DNA of 48,152 nucleotides from an uncultured Gammaproteobacteria bacterium. GTDB lineage: Bacteria; Pseudomonadota; Gammaproteobacteria; Steroidobacterales; UBA11654. The stretch spans positions 1-48,152 of the forward strand of contig CACJRN010000012.1 in NCBI GenBank assembly GCA_902595845.1, read 5' to 3'. Positions 33,359 to 44,173 of this stretch are shown here, in pieces. The notes beneath the pieces were generated by a model, which was given only the letters and a program-made list of their open reading frames with translations, was not told the DNA's origin and searched no databases. The position numbers and the translations under genes were made by a program. How positions within the stretch are numbered: position 1 is the stretch's first letter; the number at the start of each line of letters is the position of its first letter.

Positions 33359-34512
33359 TTTCCTCCCTTTAGGTTTCTAAGATGTGATACTGCTTTTATA
33401 AGCTCAAATGCTGCTGATTCCGCTTCATTTAATGTTGTATTTCTTCCAAAGCTGATACGAATGGTTCCATTGATTTCATGATCAAGTAGCCCCATGCTTT
33501 TTAAAACATGTGACGGTTCATCATGATCTGATGAGCACGCCGAACCCCTCGAGATTGCAAAATCTTCCATTGCATAAATCAAACTTTCTGAATACAAATC
33601 TGGAAAACAAATGCTGATGATACCTGGATAAGCGTCCTTATCTGTGCCATTGAGTTTCCATCCATCAATGTTCGAGATTGTTTTTATAAAATTATCTCTG
33701 CATTGCTTAATGTGTTTATAATCATCATCCATTCTCTCTTTTGAAAGATCATATGCTTTAGCCATCCCAGCAATTTGATGTGTAGGCAAAGTCCCGGAGC
33801 GCATTCCTCTCTCCTGACCTCCTCCAAGGATAATTGACTTTATTCGACCAACTGTATCTTTATTGATATAAAGCGCGCCCACGCCCTTTGGTCCATAGAC
33901 TTTATGAGCTGACATTGACATGAGATCAATACACATGTCTTTAACATCAATGGGTATCTTTCCTATGCTTTGAGCTGCATCAACATGAAAAATAATTTCA
34001 TTTTTTCTGCAATATTTTCCAATCTCCTCAATATCATTGGTCAGGCCAGTCTCATTATTAACATGCATGCAACTTACATAAATGACGTCTTCCTCCATCT
34101 GATTGACAAATGTTTCAATATCAATTCGACCGTGCTCATTGGGCTGAATAAAGCACACATTTGATCCAAGATCCTTGATCGAGTGCATACTCTCTATGAC
34201 GGATTTATGTTCCAAATGAGAACTCAAGAATCTCATGGATTGACCCTTGTATTGAAATTGATGGAAGCCCACAATTGCCATATTATTTGACTCGGTTGCA
34301 CCTGATGTCCATAGAATTTCATCTGGATTTGCATTGATTAAACTGGCTACCGATTCTCTTGATTCTTCTATAATCTTATTGGCGGATAATCCAAACTGAT
34401 GATCCAAAGATGAGGGGTTACCATATGATGCTTCACTCATCACAGCATGCATCTTCTCAATGACCTCTGATGCCATTGGCGTTGTCGAAGCAAAATCAAG
34501 ATAGGTTTTCAT
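33355..34512 (-). CDS. iscS: Cysteine desulfurase
   Basis: Takes sulfur from cysteine for Fe-S clusters and tRNA thiolation. The 385-residue class V PLP enzyme starts MKTYLDFASTTPM. It has ATESNNMAI near residue 71, HVDAAQSIGK near residue 175, the PLP-lysine motif SAHKVYGPKGVGALYI, and the active-site Cys in SRGSACSSDHDEPSHVL near residue 321. The loop SACSS is of the IscS/NifS class I type. No iscR precedes it; trmJ is directly upstream by five bases. Confidence 0.94.
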   Translation of the reverse strand: MKTYLDFASTTPMASEVIEKMHAVMSEASYGNPSSLDHQFGLSANKIIEESRESVASLINANPDEILWTSGATESNNMAIVGFHQFQYKGQSMRFLSSHLEHKSVIESMHSIKDLGSNVCFIQPNEHGRIDIETFVNQMEEDVIYVSCMHVNNETGLTNDIEEIGKYCRKNEIIFHVDAAQSIGKIPIDVKDMCIDLMSMSAHKVYGPKGVGALYINKDTVGRIKSIILGGGQERGMRSGTLPTHQIAGMAKAYDLSKERMDDDYKHIKQCRDNFIKTISNIDGWKLNGTDKDAYPGIISICFPDLYSESLIYAMEDFAISRGSACSSDHDEPSHVLKSMGLLDHEINGTIRISFGRNTTLNEAESAAFELIKAVSHLRNLKGGN

Positions 34513-34517
34513 GTTTA

Positions 34518-35234
34518 TTATTTTACCCTTCGTTTTTGATATGAAGTAAGAATACCTCTCATGATATTGACCTCATTGTCATCGAGCTGAGCACGGTTAA
34601 ATAATGCCTTTAATCGTCTCATCAATTGTTTGGGATTTTTTGGATTGAGAAAGCCTGTCTCCAAAAGCACTTTTTCCAAATGCTCATAAAATAATTCCAT
34701 TTCCTTACCAGATGCGAGATCTCTTGTTGGCTGATCTTCCTCAATGCCAAAAAAAGCAAGATTTATTTGATAAGCAATGACCTGAACTGCCATGGCTAAA
34801 TTCAAAGAGGAATACATTTCACCAGTTGGAATATAAACAAGGCGGTTACAACGATCAATATCATCATTTGAAAGTCCTGAGGTTTCAGGGCCAAAAATAA
34901 TTGATACTTTTTGCTTTAAACTCGTTTTAAATATGCTCTCTGCACTTTCATGAATTGAATCAATGGGAACACTGATCCTTCTTTGTCTTGCTGTGGTCCC
35001 TATGACAAGACTTGAATCCGCTATTGCCTCATCAAGGGTTTCAGATACTTTCGCATTGAGCAAGATATCAAGCGCTCCTGCTGATCTTGCTCTTGATTCA
35101 GGATGAGGGTGCTTATCAGGATTCACAAGGGAAAGATTCCTAAAACCCATAGTCCCAATGGCTCTTGCAGCCGCTCCCACATTACCAGGATGAGAAGGGT
35201 CTACCAAAATAAATTCTATATTATCGTGACTCAT
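34518..35234 (-). CDS. trmJ: tRNA (cytidine/uridine-32-2'-O)-methyltransferase TrmJ
   Basis: A 238-residue SPOUT methyltransferase. It has the N-terminal motif FILVDPSHPGNVGAAARAIGTMGF and the knot motif IIFGPETSGLSNDDI near residue 112. It also has IPTGEMYSSLNLAMAVQVIAY near residue 134 and a C-terminal helical domain with LMRRLKALFNRAQLDDNEV. TrmJ modifies position 32 of several tRNAs. In other gammaproteobacteria it precedes the isc operon. It is the first gene of the operon and divergent from suhB across 88 bases. Confidence 0.95.
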   Translation of the reverse strand: MSHDNIEFILVDPSHPGNVGAAARAIGTMGFRNLSLVNPDKHPHPESRARSAGALDILLNAKVSETLDEAIADSSLVIGTTARQRRISVPIDSIHESAESIFKTSLKQKVSIIFGPETSGLSNDDIDRCNRLVYIPTGEMYSSLNLAMAVQVIAYQINLAFFGIEEDQPTRDLASGKEMELFYEHLEKVLLETGFLNPKNPKQLMRRLKALFNRAQLDDNEVNIMRGILTSYQKRRVK

Positions 35235-35322
35235 AAATATGAAATTGACTCATATATCCAAAAGTTCTGATATTCTACACACATTTCAGATCACATATTT
35301 ATCAAAGATGGAGATAAATTAA

Positions 35323-36129
35323 ATGCAGGCTTTCTTAAATACAGCGATTCAAGCCGCCAGAAAAGCGGGTGATATAGCACAGATCAATTTTGATCGAATT
35401 GGCTCAAGTGATGTCAGAACAAAGGCATACAATGAGTTTGTCACTCATGTTGATGAACAAGCTGAGAAAGCCATTATTGATCTTATTCGATCCAGATATC
35501 CTGATCATTCAATTCTAGGAGAGGAACATGGAATGCAGGACAATGATTCTGAATTTCTATGGATTATTGATCCCATTGATGGGACCACAAACTATATTCA
35601 TGGTTTTCCAGTTTACTGTGTCTCCATTGCTCTAAAGATCAAAGATAGGCTTGAAGTTGCCGTCATTTATGATCCATCCAGACAAGAGCTCTTTACTGCC
35701 ATCAGAGGAATGGGAAGCCAACTGGATGGCAGAAAGATTCGGGTCAGCAAACATGCAACACTTCAGGGCTCATTATTGGGCACTGGATTTCCATTCAGAG
35801 ATCAAAAAGATTGGCTTGAACTTTACTTAGATATTTTTACTGACTTCACAAAAATTGTGGGAGCAATCAGGAGGCCCGGCTCAGCAGCATTGGATCTTGC
35901 ATATGTAGCAAGCGGCAGGTATGACGGTTTTTGGGAATTTGGTCTAAAACCATGGGATGTTGCAGCAGGAGTGCTTTTGATTCAAGAAGCTGGGGGCATT
36001 GTTCAAAATATCATTCCTGATACAGATCCAGTAGAAAGCGGAAGTCTTTTTTGTGGCAATCCTAAGATTTTTGAAGGCATGCAAGAGATCATTCACCCAT
36101 ATGACAAAAGATTGAAAGCCTTTGCCTAA
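35323..36129 (+). CDS. suhB: Inositol-monophosphatase family protein SuhB
   Basis: SuhB is an inositol monophosphatase that in E. coli also joins the rRNA antitermination complex. The 268 residues have the family motifs GEEHG (metal Glu, near residue 66), WIIDPIDGTTNYIHGFP near residue 84 and WDVAAGVLLIQEAGG near residue 209. GGAG precedes the ATG by nine bases. The position next to trmJ is conserved. Its TAA stop (36127-36129) interlocks with the TAG stop of secF on the other strand. Confidence 0.95.
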   Translation: MQAFLNTAIQAARKAGDIAQINFDRIGSSDVRTKAYNEFVTHVDEQAEKAIIDLIRSRYPDHSILGEEHGMQDNDSEFLWIIDPIDGTTNYIHGFPVYCVSIALKIKDRLEVAVIYDPSRQELFTAIRGMGSQLDGRKIRVSKHATLQGSLLGTGFPFRDQKDWLELYLDIFTDFTKIVGAIRRPGSAALDLAYVASGRYDGFWEFGLKPWDVAAGVLLIQEAGGIVQNIIPDTDPVESGSLFCGNPKIFEGMQEIIHPYDKRLKAFA

Positions 36130-37043
36130 GGCATCCCGTCATCGACCTCTTCTCGTTTAACAGGAATTAGATCAGTGGTTGATATATCCAGATAAAAAAT
36201 AGATGTCGATGCAACGAAGATTGAAGAATAAGTTCCAATCAAAACACCCACAATCAGAGCAATTGAAAAGCCCTCCAAAGACGAACCACCGAAAACATAA
36301 AGCGATAAGAGCACAAGTAACGTTGTTGAACTTGTAATAATGGTTCTTTTGATGGTTTGTGTAATTGCTGAATTGAGAATATCCAAAGTCTGTGCTGTTC
36401 TCATTGATCTAAAATTTTCCCTGATGCGATCAAAGATGACAATGGTGTCATTGAGGGAATAACCCACGACCGCTAGTATTGCTGCAAGCACAGATAAATC
36501 AAAGGTCAATTGGAAGAAAGAAAAGATACCGAGTGTGATCATCACATCATGAATCAAAGCCAACACGGCACCAATTGAGAATTTCCACTGAAAACGAAAG
36601 ACGATATAGATCATAATCATGATCAGAGCAAATATCATTGCCAAACCACCCTGCTCTGTAAGCTCTTCTCCAACTTGTGCACTGATGTACTCCGAGCTTT
36701 TGAGTGTTACTGAATTTTCAGAAGTCTGAAGCATGCCTATTACATCCTCACCTATTTTCTTATTGTCGACGCCATTTCTAGGTGGAATTCGAACCATGAG
36801 GTCCTGAGAAGAACCTGAGTTTTGTACAATGGCATCATCGTATCCACCTGAAGCGAGGTTGCTTCGAACGTTTTCAATATTTGGTGCTGTTTCAAAACTG
36901 ATTTCAATCTGAATACCGCCTGTAAAATCAATTCCTAAATTCAGCCCTTTTGTCATCAGTGAAAACGCTGATACCACAATCAGTATGATTGACATGATAG
37001 TGGTTGATTTACGAGCAGATAAAAATTTTATGGTCTTCATCAC
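36126..37043 (-). CDS. secF: Protein-export membrane protein SecF
   Basis: SecF works with SecD and YajC to drive late steps of Sec export using the proton gradient. The 305 residues have the first helix, then LGIDFTGGIQIEISF near residue 34, a periplasmic domain, and five C-terminal helices with ALIHDVMITLGIF near residue 165 and VVGYSLNDTIVIFDRIREN near residue 193. It follows secD by four bases. Confidence 0.97.
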   Translation of the reverse strand: MMKTIKFLSARKSTTIMSIILIVVSAFSLMTKGLNLGIDFTGGIQIEISFETAPNIENVRSNLASGGYDDAIVQNSGSSQDLMVRIPPRNGVDNKKIGEDVIGMLQTSENSVTLKSSEYISAQVGEELTEQGGLAMIFALIMIMIYIVFRFQWKFSIGAVLALIHDVMITLGIFSFFQLTFDLSVLAAILAVVGYSLNDTIVIFDRIRENFRSMRTAQTLDILNSAITQTIKRTIITSSTTLLVLLSLYVFGGSSLEGFSIALIVGVLIGTYSSIFVASTSIFYLDISTTDLIPVKREEVDDGMP

Positions 37044-37047
37044 GTGA

Positions 37048-38892
37048 CTATATCCTCAGTTTTTCTATTGTTTTTCCGCCGTAAACTAAATTCACGAGTG
37101 CTCTAGAGGCAATGATTGCAGTAAAAAGAGAAGTCAGGATGCCAATCGAAAGTGTTATAGCAAAGCCTTTAATTGGACCGGTACCGAATGTGAAAAGAAC
37201 AAGTGAGGCAATTAATGTCGTGACATTGGCATCTGTGATTGTTGCAAATGCTTTTTGGTATCCAGCACTGATACTGGCTTGAGGAGAATTACCATTATTG
37301 ATCTCTTCTCTTATTCTTTCGAAAATTAAGACATTTGCATCCACTGCCATACCGACTGTTAAAACAATACCTGCTATACCTGGAAGCGTAAGAGATGCTT
37401 GAAGCATAGATAAAATAGCAACGATAAAAGTCAGATTAACCAATAGGCCAATATTGGCAATCAGTCCAAATCCTTTGTACCACATGATCATGAAAACAAT
37501 CACAGCGATCAGTCCATAAAGAATTGCTGCAAAACCTTTTTCAATATTGTCCTGACCCAAGCTTGGGCCAACTGTTTTTTCTTCAATTTTAAATATTGGT
37601 GCTGCCAAAGCCCCTGCTCTTAGAAGAATTGCCAAATCCTTTGCTTCAAAAACCGTCAAACCCGTGATTTCAAATTGGCTACTGAAAATACCTCTAATTG
37701 TGGCGATGTTGATTACCTCTTTATCCAGGACAGTTCTGTTTACGAAAGCGCCGTCCTGCTCTGAGGTTTCTTGTCTTTGCTGGACAAAGAGAACAGCCAT
37801 GGGTTTATTAAGATTCTTCTTGGTGGTTTCAAGCATTGATTTTGAACCTTTGCTATCAAGCCTGATTGAAACCGCTGGTCTGCCTTGAGAAAAGGATTGT
37901 GATGCGTCTATAAGTTGGTTACCTGTAACGATTGCTTTTTTCTTGAGTAAAACAGGAGTTCCAGCTCGATCATTAAAGAGTTCACAACCAATCGGGGCTC
38001 TGCCCTTTTCCTCAGCTTCGAAAGCATTTTCATTTTCGCACACCAATCTAAACTCTAAAGTTGCAGTAGCGCCAAGAATTCTTTCTGCCTGTGTTGGATC
38101 TTGAACGCCTGGAAGCTGCACAACAATTCGATCGAGTCCTTGCCTTTGGATAATAGGTTCTGCTACGCCCAATTCATTGACCCGATTTCTCATGGTCAAT
38201 ATATTTTGTTGAATTGCAAAATCTCTTCTTTGTTTCAATTGATCATCTGTCATCGTAACCAAAACCGCTGTTTGAGACTGAGTAGAGACATTTTCAAAAG
38301 CCAATAAATTATCGAGCTCTCTGACGATTCGTCTTGTGGCATTGAAATCATCTGGATTAACCAACTCGATTCTAATCGAATTTCCTTCTTTTCTAATCGT
38401 GCGTCTGATTCTTTGGTCAATGAGTTCTTTGTTGATATCCGTCACATATTGATCCAGCCTTTGTTGAACTGCTGCATCGAGGTCAACTTGAAACTGGAAA
38501 TAAACACCTCCTCTGAGGTCAAGTCCTAAGCTCATTGGCTTCATATCTAATGCATCGATGAAGGATGGGACATTGGGTGCAAATGTAAGTGCTACGGTTG
38601 AAAATCTTCCAAGAAATGCTCTGACCTTATCACTGGCTTGGATTTGATCTTCTACATTATTAAAGCGAATCAATACCTCCCCATCTTTGTCTTCAATCTT
38701 GCTGAATGAAACACTGTCTTCACTGAGAAATTTTTCGATCTCTTCAATCTCTTGCTCAGAGAATGTTAAACCATTCTCTTTTGCAATCATCAATGCCGGA
38801 TCTTCACCATAGAAATTTGGCAATGCAAAACCTATCCCTGCAATCACGCAGATCGAGACGAGTAGATTTTTCCAAGTGGGATATTGATTCAT
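37048..38892 (-). CDS. secD: Protein-export membrane protein SecD
   Basis: A 614-residue RND-type subunit of the SecDF complex. It has one N-terminal helix and the periplasmic head beginning LGLDLRGGVYFQFQVD near residue 121. The head contains VQLPGVQDPTQAERILG and is followed by five helices with GIAGIVLTVGMAVDANVLIFERIREE near residue 510. The length is normal for gammaproteobacteria. It lies between yajC and secF, eight and four bases away. Confidence 0.97.
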   Translation of the reverse strand: MNQYPTWKNLLVSICVIAGIGFALPNFYGEDPALMIAKENGLTFSEQEIEEIEKFLSEDSVSFSKIEDKDGEVLIRFNNVEDQIQASDKVRAFLGRFSTVALTFAPNVPSFIDALDMKPMSLGLDLRGGVYFQFQVDLDAAVQQRLDQYVTDINKELIDQRIRRTIRKEGNSIRIELVNPDDFNATRRIVRELDNLLAFENVSTQSQTAVLVTMTDDQLKQRRDFAIQQNILTMRNRVNELGVAEPIIQRQGLDRIVVQLPGVQDPTQAERILGATATLEFRLVCENENAFEAEEKGRAPIGCELFNDRAGTPVLLKKKAIVTGNQLIDASQSFSQGRPAVSIRLDSKGSKSMLETTKKNLNKPMAVLFVQQRQETSEQDGAFVNRTVLDKEVINIATIRGIFSSQFEITGLTVFEAKDLAILLRAGALAAPIFKIEEKTVGPSLGQDNIEKGFAAILYGLIAVIVFMIMWYKGFGLIANIGLLVNLTFIVAILSMLQASLTLPGIAGIVLTVGMAVDANVLIFERIREEINNGNSPQASISAGYQKAFATITDANVTTLIASLVLFTFGTGPIKGFAITLSIGILTSLFTAIIASRALVNLVYGGKTIEKLRI

Positions 38893-38900
38893 GGCAATAA

Positions 38901-39215
38901 TTAACCTTTCCTGATCGTCCCCTTTGGAAGCAGAGATGAGATGGTTTGCCTTTGAATTTTAATCGTGACATTTTCTGAAATCTCAAGGTTTACATAATTT
39001 TCGTTCATCTCTTGGATCTTTCCTAAAATACCGCCAGCAGTTACCACTTCATTTCCAACCTCAAGTGCATTGATCATTTCTTGATGTTCTTTCTGCTTCT
39101 TAGTCTGTGGTCTGATGAGGATAAAATAAAAGACAACAAAAATAACTATCAATGGAAGAAAACTCAAAAATGGATCCCCTCCGCCAGCATTCTGTGCCCA
39201 AGCATTCTGTATCAA
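38901..39215 (-). CDS. yajC: Sec translocon accessory subunit YajC
   Basis: A 104-residue protein with a Gly-rich N-terminus, one membrane helix (LPLIVIFVVFYFILI), then the family motif RPQTKKQKEHQEMINALEVGNEVVTAGGILGKI. It associates with SecDF. The gene precedes secD and follows tgt, the conserved order. Confidence 0.96.
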   Translation of the reverse strand: MIQNAWAQNAGGGDPFLSFLPLIVIFVVFYFILIRPQTKKQKEHQEMINALEVGNEVVTAGGILGKIQEMNENYVNLEISENVTIKIQRQTISSLLPKGTIRKG

Positions 39216-39271
39216 AATATTTACCTTTTGGTTAGTTCAAAAAAATACTGTGCAATTATGACATATTCCAA

Positions 39272-41399
<2,128 letters not shown>

Positions 41400-41400
<1 letters not shown>

Positions 41401-41412
41401 TGGTGTATTGTA
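41400..41412 (-). promoter_or_regulatory. queA promoter, predicted leaderless
   Basis: On the minus strand TACAAT (41412-41407) lies six bases before the queA ATG, the same spacing as the TATAAT of xseA. There is no ribosome binding site, so the mRNA may begin at the start codon. The -35 region is weak. Confidence 0.42.
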
Positions 41413-41500
41413 CTCGATTAGCTCATTCATAAAATGATTGAATAATCGATTAGTTTTATAGACTGAATACATAACAAAAGGTATTCTTCCTTATTATTTA

Positions 41501-41584
41501 GCCGGGATGGCGGAATTGGTAGACGCGCCGGATTCAAAATCCGGTGGGGTTATACCCGTGAGAGTTCGAGTCTCTCTCCCGGCA
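41501..41584 (+). tRNA. leuX: tRNA-Leu(CAA)
   Basis: The 84-base gene folds as a class II tRNA. The acceptor stem is GCCGGGA (41501-41507) with TCCCGGC (41577-41583), and A41584 is the discriminator. The anticodon stem is CCGGA/TCCGG with loop TTCAAAA, giving anticodon CAA at 41535-41537, which reads UUG. A long variable arm (about GGGGTTATACCC) and a T-arm with GTTCGAGTC are present. CCA is not encoded. The Nudix gene begins 12 bases later, so they probably share a transcript. The symbol is by analogy with the E. coli CAA gene. Confidence 0.96.
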
Positions 41585-41596
41585 GGCAAAATTATT

Positions 41597-42121
41597 ATGA
41601 AATACTGCAATCAATGTGGCAATGATTTGGAATTCAAGATTCCAAGAGGTGATAACAGAAACAGATTTATCTGTACTGTTTGCGGTTACATCCATTACGA
41701 AAATCCAAAGATAGTTGTTGGAACGGTTCCTATGCTTGGGGACAGCGTAATGCTGTGCTTAAGAGGCATTGAGCCTAGGATGAATTTCTGGACACTTCCA
41801 GCTGGATTTTTAGAGAATGGAGAGAGCATGGCTCAAGGAGCAAAGAGGGAGTGTGAGGAAGAAGCGCTCATCACACCCAATGTTCAGTCCATGATTGCTG
41901 TCGTCGATGTTGTTCACGCAGAACAAGTGCATGTTTTTTATAGAGCAACCATTGATGATGACAGTTTTGGAGCTGGAGAAGAATCACTGGATGTCAAACT
42001 ATATGGACTTGATGAGATACCATGGGATCTAATAGCTTTTGAAACTGTTAAAATAGCTTTAAATGCACAAATTGAAAAAGATCCAAATGATGAAAGTCCA
42101 ATTTATCAAACAATTCAATAA
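41597..42121 (+). CDS. Zinc-ribbon Nudix hydrolase
   Basis: A 174-residue protein. Residues 1-33 are a zinc ribbon (CNQCGND and CTVCGY). The Nudix domain holds the box GFLENGESMAQGAKRECEEEA near residue 75, complete for the metal-binding REx2EE part. The usual Gly near the end of the box is replaced, as in other zinc-ribbon Nudix proteins of the ADP-ribose/NADH pyrophosphatase type. The open frame runs back through the tRNA, but the true start is the ATG at 41597. The substrate is not known. Confidence 0.88.
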   Translation: MKYCNQCGNDLEFKIPRGDNRNRFICTVCGYIHYENPKIVVGTVPMLGDSVMLCLRGIEPRMNFWTLPAGFLENGESMAQGAKRECEEEALITPNVQSMIAVVDVVHAEQVHVFYRATIDDDSFGAGEESLDVKLYGLDEIPWDLIAFETVKIALNAQIEKDPNDESPIYQTIQ

Positions 42122-42136
42122 TGAAGGCAATATGAA

Positions 42137-42460
42137 ATGACATTCATAGTGGGTGAAAGTTGTATTAAATGTAAGCTGGGTGATTGTGTCGAGGTATGCC
42201 CTGTAGACTGTTTCCATGAGGGGCCCAATATGCTTGTGATCAATCCTGATGAATGCATTGACTGTGCTCTATGTGAGCCAGAATGTCCCGTTGATGCAAT
42301 ATTTGCCGATGATGAAATCCCTGAAGGACAGGAAGTTTTTGAGGAGTTGAATCGTGAATTGAGTGAAACTTGGCCAGTGATATCCCATCCGCCTGAACCA
42401 CCCTCTGATGCTGATGAGTGGAGGGATGTTAAAGATAAGATGCAATACCTAGAAAAGTAA
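42137..42460 (+). CDS. fdxA: Seven-iron ferredoxin
   Basis: A 107-residue 3Fe-4S/4Fe-4S ferredoxin of the FdxA type. The first cluster region is [18 protein letters not shown] and the second is [18 protein letters not shown]-terminal extension with EEWR-like helix ([11 protein letters not shown]) follows, as in Azotobacter ferredoxin I. AAGG lies nine bases before the ATG. The partner enzyme is unknown. It ends directly against the convergent dsbC. Confidence 0.94.
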   Translation: MTFIVGESCIKCKLGDCVEVCPVDCFHEGPNMLVINPDECIDCALCEPECPVDAIFADDEIPEGQEVFEELNRELSETWPVISHPPEPPSDADEWRDVKDKMQYLEK

Positions 42461-43195
42461 CTAGCCCTTTTCACTCAAACGAAAAAGCAAAGACTCGGGT
42501 GGCAAATAACCCACAATAACTTTTCCCTTATCAGTCACAATGGTTGGGGTACCCGAAATATTAAAAACTGATCCAAGGTTGTAATGCTTCTCTACTGGAC
42601 TATCAAGGCAAGAAACAGATCCTATTTTTTTTCCTTGCTTTGCAAGGTTTAGTGAGTCTTGTCTATTTTTGCTGCACCAAACAGCTTGCGCTTTCTCCCA
42701 GCTCTCTGTGTCAGGCCCCGTTCTTGGAAAAGAAAGATACCTTACCCTAATACCTAAATCTAAGTATTCCCTGATTTGCTGATGAAATCTTCTACAATAT
42801 CCACAATCAATATCTGTAAAAATTGTGATGGTATGTTTCGTTTTCTCTGGCTCGTAAATGATCATTGTCTGTTCATCTAAGCTCTGCATGACATCAAGCC
42901 TTCCCAGTACTCTTTTTTCTTCTGTTACATTGACGCTGTTTTGAAGATCATATATTTCACCACGAATTAAGAATTTCCCATCTTTTGAGAGATAAATCAC
43001 TTCTGATCCAATGCTCACTGCATAAAGACCATCAACCACCGAATCATCCAGAGTGTAATCAGTTGCACCAGGAAATATTTCTAGAAGAGCTTGTAAAACC
43101 ATATCAATCTCTTTTAAAGAATCTTCATGATCATTCGATAAAACTGCACCTGAAAAAAGTAAGATTGAGAGTGTTAAAACTGAGATGATTTGCAT
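42461..43195 (-). CDS. dsbC: Periplasmic disulfide isomerase DsbC
   Basis: The 244-residue protein has a signal peptide (IISVLTLSILLFSGAVLS), an N-terminal dimerisation domain with VVDGLYAVSIG and EIYDLQNSVNVTEE, and a thioredoxin-fold domain. The active site is DIDCGYCRRFHQQI near residue 127, and the cis-Pro loop is SGTPTIVTDKG near residue 215. It repairs wrong disulfides in exported proteins. It follows xerD by nine bases, an order seen in other gammaproteobacteria. Confidence 0.94.
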   Translation of the reverse strand: MQIISVLTLSILLFSGAVLSNDHEDSLKEIDMVLQALLEIFPGATDYTLDDSVVDGLYAVSIGSEVIYLSKDGKFLIRGEIYDLQNSVNVTEEKRVLGRLDVMQSLDEQTMIIYEPEKTKHTITIFTDIDCGYCRRFHQQIREYLDLGIRVRYLSFPRTGPDTESWEKAQAVWCSKNRQDSLNLAKQGKKIGSVSCLDSPVEKHYNLGSVFNISGTPTIVTDKGKVIVGYLPPESLLFRLSEKG

Positions 43196-43204
43196 GTGAC
43201 TATT

Positions 43205-44119
43205 TTATCCTCTCGGGTGATGTTTTTCATGCAGATCTTTTAAACGATGTTGTGCAATGTGAGTGTATATCTGTGTTGTCGAAAGATCGCTATGACCAAG
43301 CAACATTTGCACAACTCTTAAATCGGCGCCGTGATTGATGAGATGCGTCGCAAAAGCATGTCTCAGACTATGAGGTGATAACTCAGCATTTATACCTACT
43401 TTAAGTGCATACTTTTTGATGATTTGCCAAAATGCTTGCCTACTGATGGATGTTGAGGTTCGGGTTGGAAATAAACAATCCGATTGTCTGTCACCCAATA
43501 TTTCATGTATGGGGCCATTCAAATAGTTTTTCATCCATCTCTTAGCTGTATTGCCCATTGGGACCAAGCGCTCTTTATCCCCTTTGCCCATGACTCTAAG
43601 ATATCCCTGATTTAAGTTTACCTGCTTGACTTCAAGTTTCACCAATTCAGAAACCCTTAAACCTGTGGCATATAGAAGCTCAAGCATTGTTCTGTCTCTA
43701 AAGCCCAGCGGTTTCTTTGTATTTGGAGCCTTGATCAATTGCAAAACCTCATTTTCAGTCAGTAAAACTGGTAAAGATCTACCAATCTTAGGCATAGAGA
43801 TTTTCTCAGTTGGATTGGTCGAAATAATTTCCTGCTGCATGAGATGGGTATAAAAACGCCTCAAGGATGAAAGCATTCTGGCTGATGAGCGGGCGCTAGA
43901 CCCTTGTTCAGCTTTATAGGCAATAAATTCAAGTAAATCAGGCCTTGATATGTTCTCCAAACTCAATTCGCGATTCCTTGCCCACTTAACGAGTAATTTT
44001 AAATCAGAACGATATGCATCCAAGGTGGATTTAGAAAGGCCTTGTTCAAGCCAAAGTGAGTCTAGAAAAGAATCAATTATTTTAGATTCTGTATTTTTCT
44101 GATCGCCAGATGTTTTCAT
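43205..44119 (-). CDS. xerD: Tyrosine recombinase XerD
   Basis: XerD resolves chromosome dimers at dif with XerC. The protein has about 304 residues from MKTSGDQKN. The N-terminal SAM-like domain has LWLEQGLSKSTLDAYRSDL and the catalytic domain has LYATGLRVSEL (Arg), HSLRHAFATHL (His, Arg) and LLGHSDLSTTQIYTH (His, Tyr). The catalytic set is complete. The frame is open to 44173, but homology starts at the ATG at 44119. Being next to dsbC supports xerD over xerC. It is a chromosomal gene and not the island integrase. Confidence 0.95.
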   Translation of the reverse strand: MKTSGDQKNTESKIIDSFLDSLWLEQGLSKSTLDAYRSDLKLLVKWARNRELSLENISRPDLLEFIAYKAEQGSSARSSARMLSSLRRFYTHLMQQEIISTNPTEKISMPKIGRSLPVLLTENEVLQLIKAPNTKKPLGFRDRTMLELLYATGLRVSELVKLEVKQVNLNQGYLRVMGKGDKERLVPMGNTAKRWMKNYLNGPIHEILGDRQSDCLFPTRTSTSISRQAFWQIIKKYALKVGINAELSPHSLRHAFATHLINHGADLRVVQMLLGHSDLSTTQIYTHIAQHRLKDLHEKHHPRG

Positions 44120-44173
44120 AAACTTTAATTGTGTATGATATCGATAGAAGTATACAGCGATTTTAAATTTCAA

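Noticed and set aside
41501-41584. tRNA-Leu 3' end as another island attachment site
   Set aside because: No second copy of the tRNA 3' end was seen in the window, and the neighbours are housekeeping-type genes.
41507-41596. N-terminal extension of the Nudix protein across the tRNA
   Set aside because: The 30 extra residues are a translation of tRNA-Leu and unlike any Nudix protein; the zinc ribbon starts at 41597.
43205-44119. XerD as the integrase of the guaA island
   Set aside because: It is 21 kb away, next to dsbC in the conserved chromosomal order, with normal XerD features.
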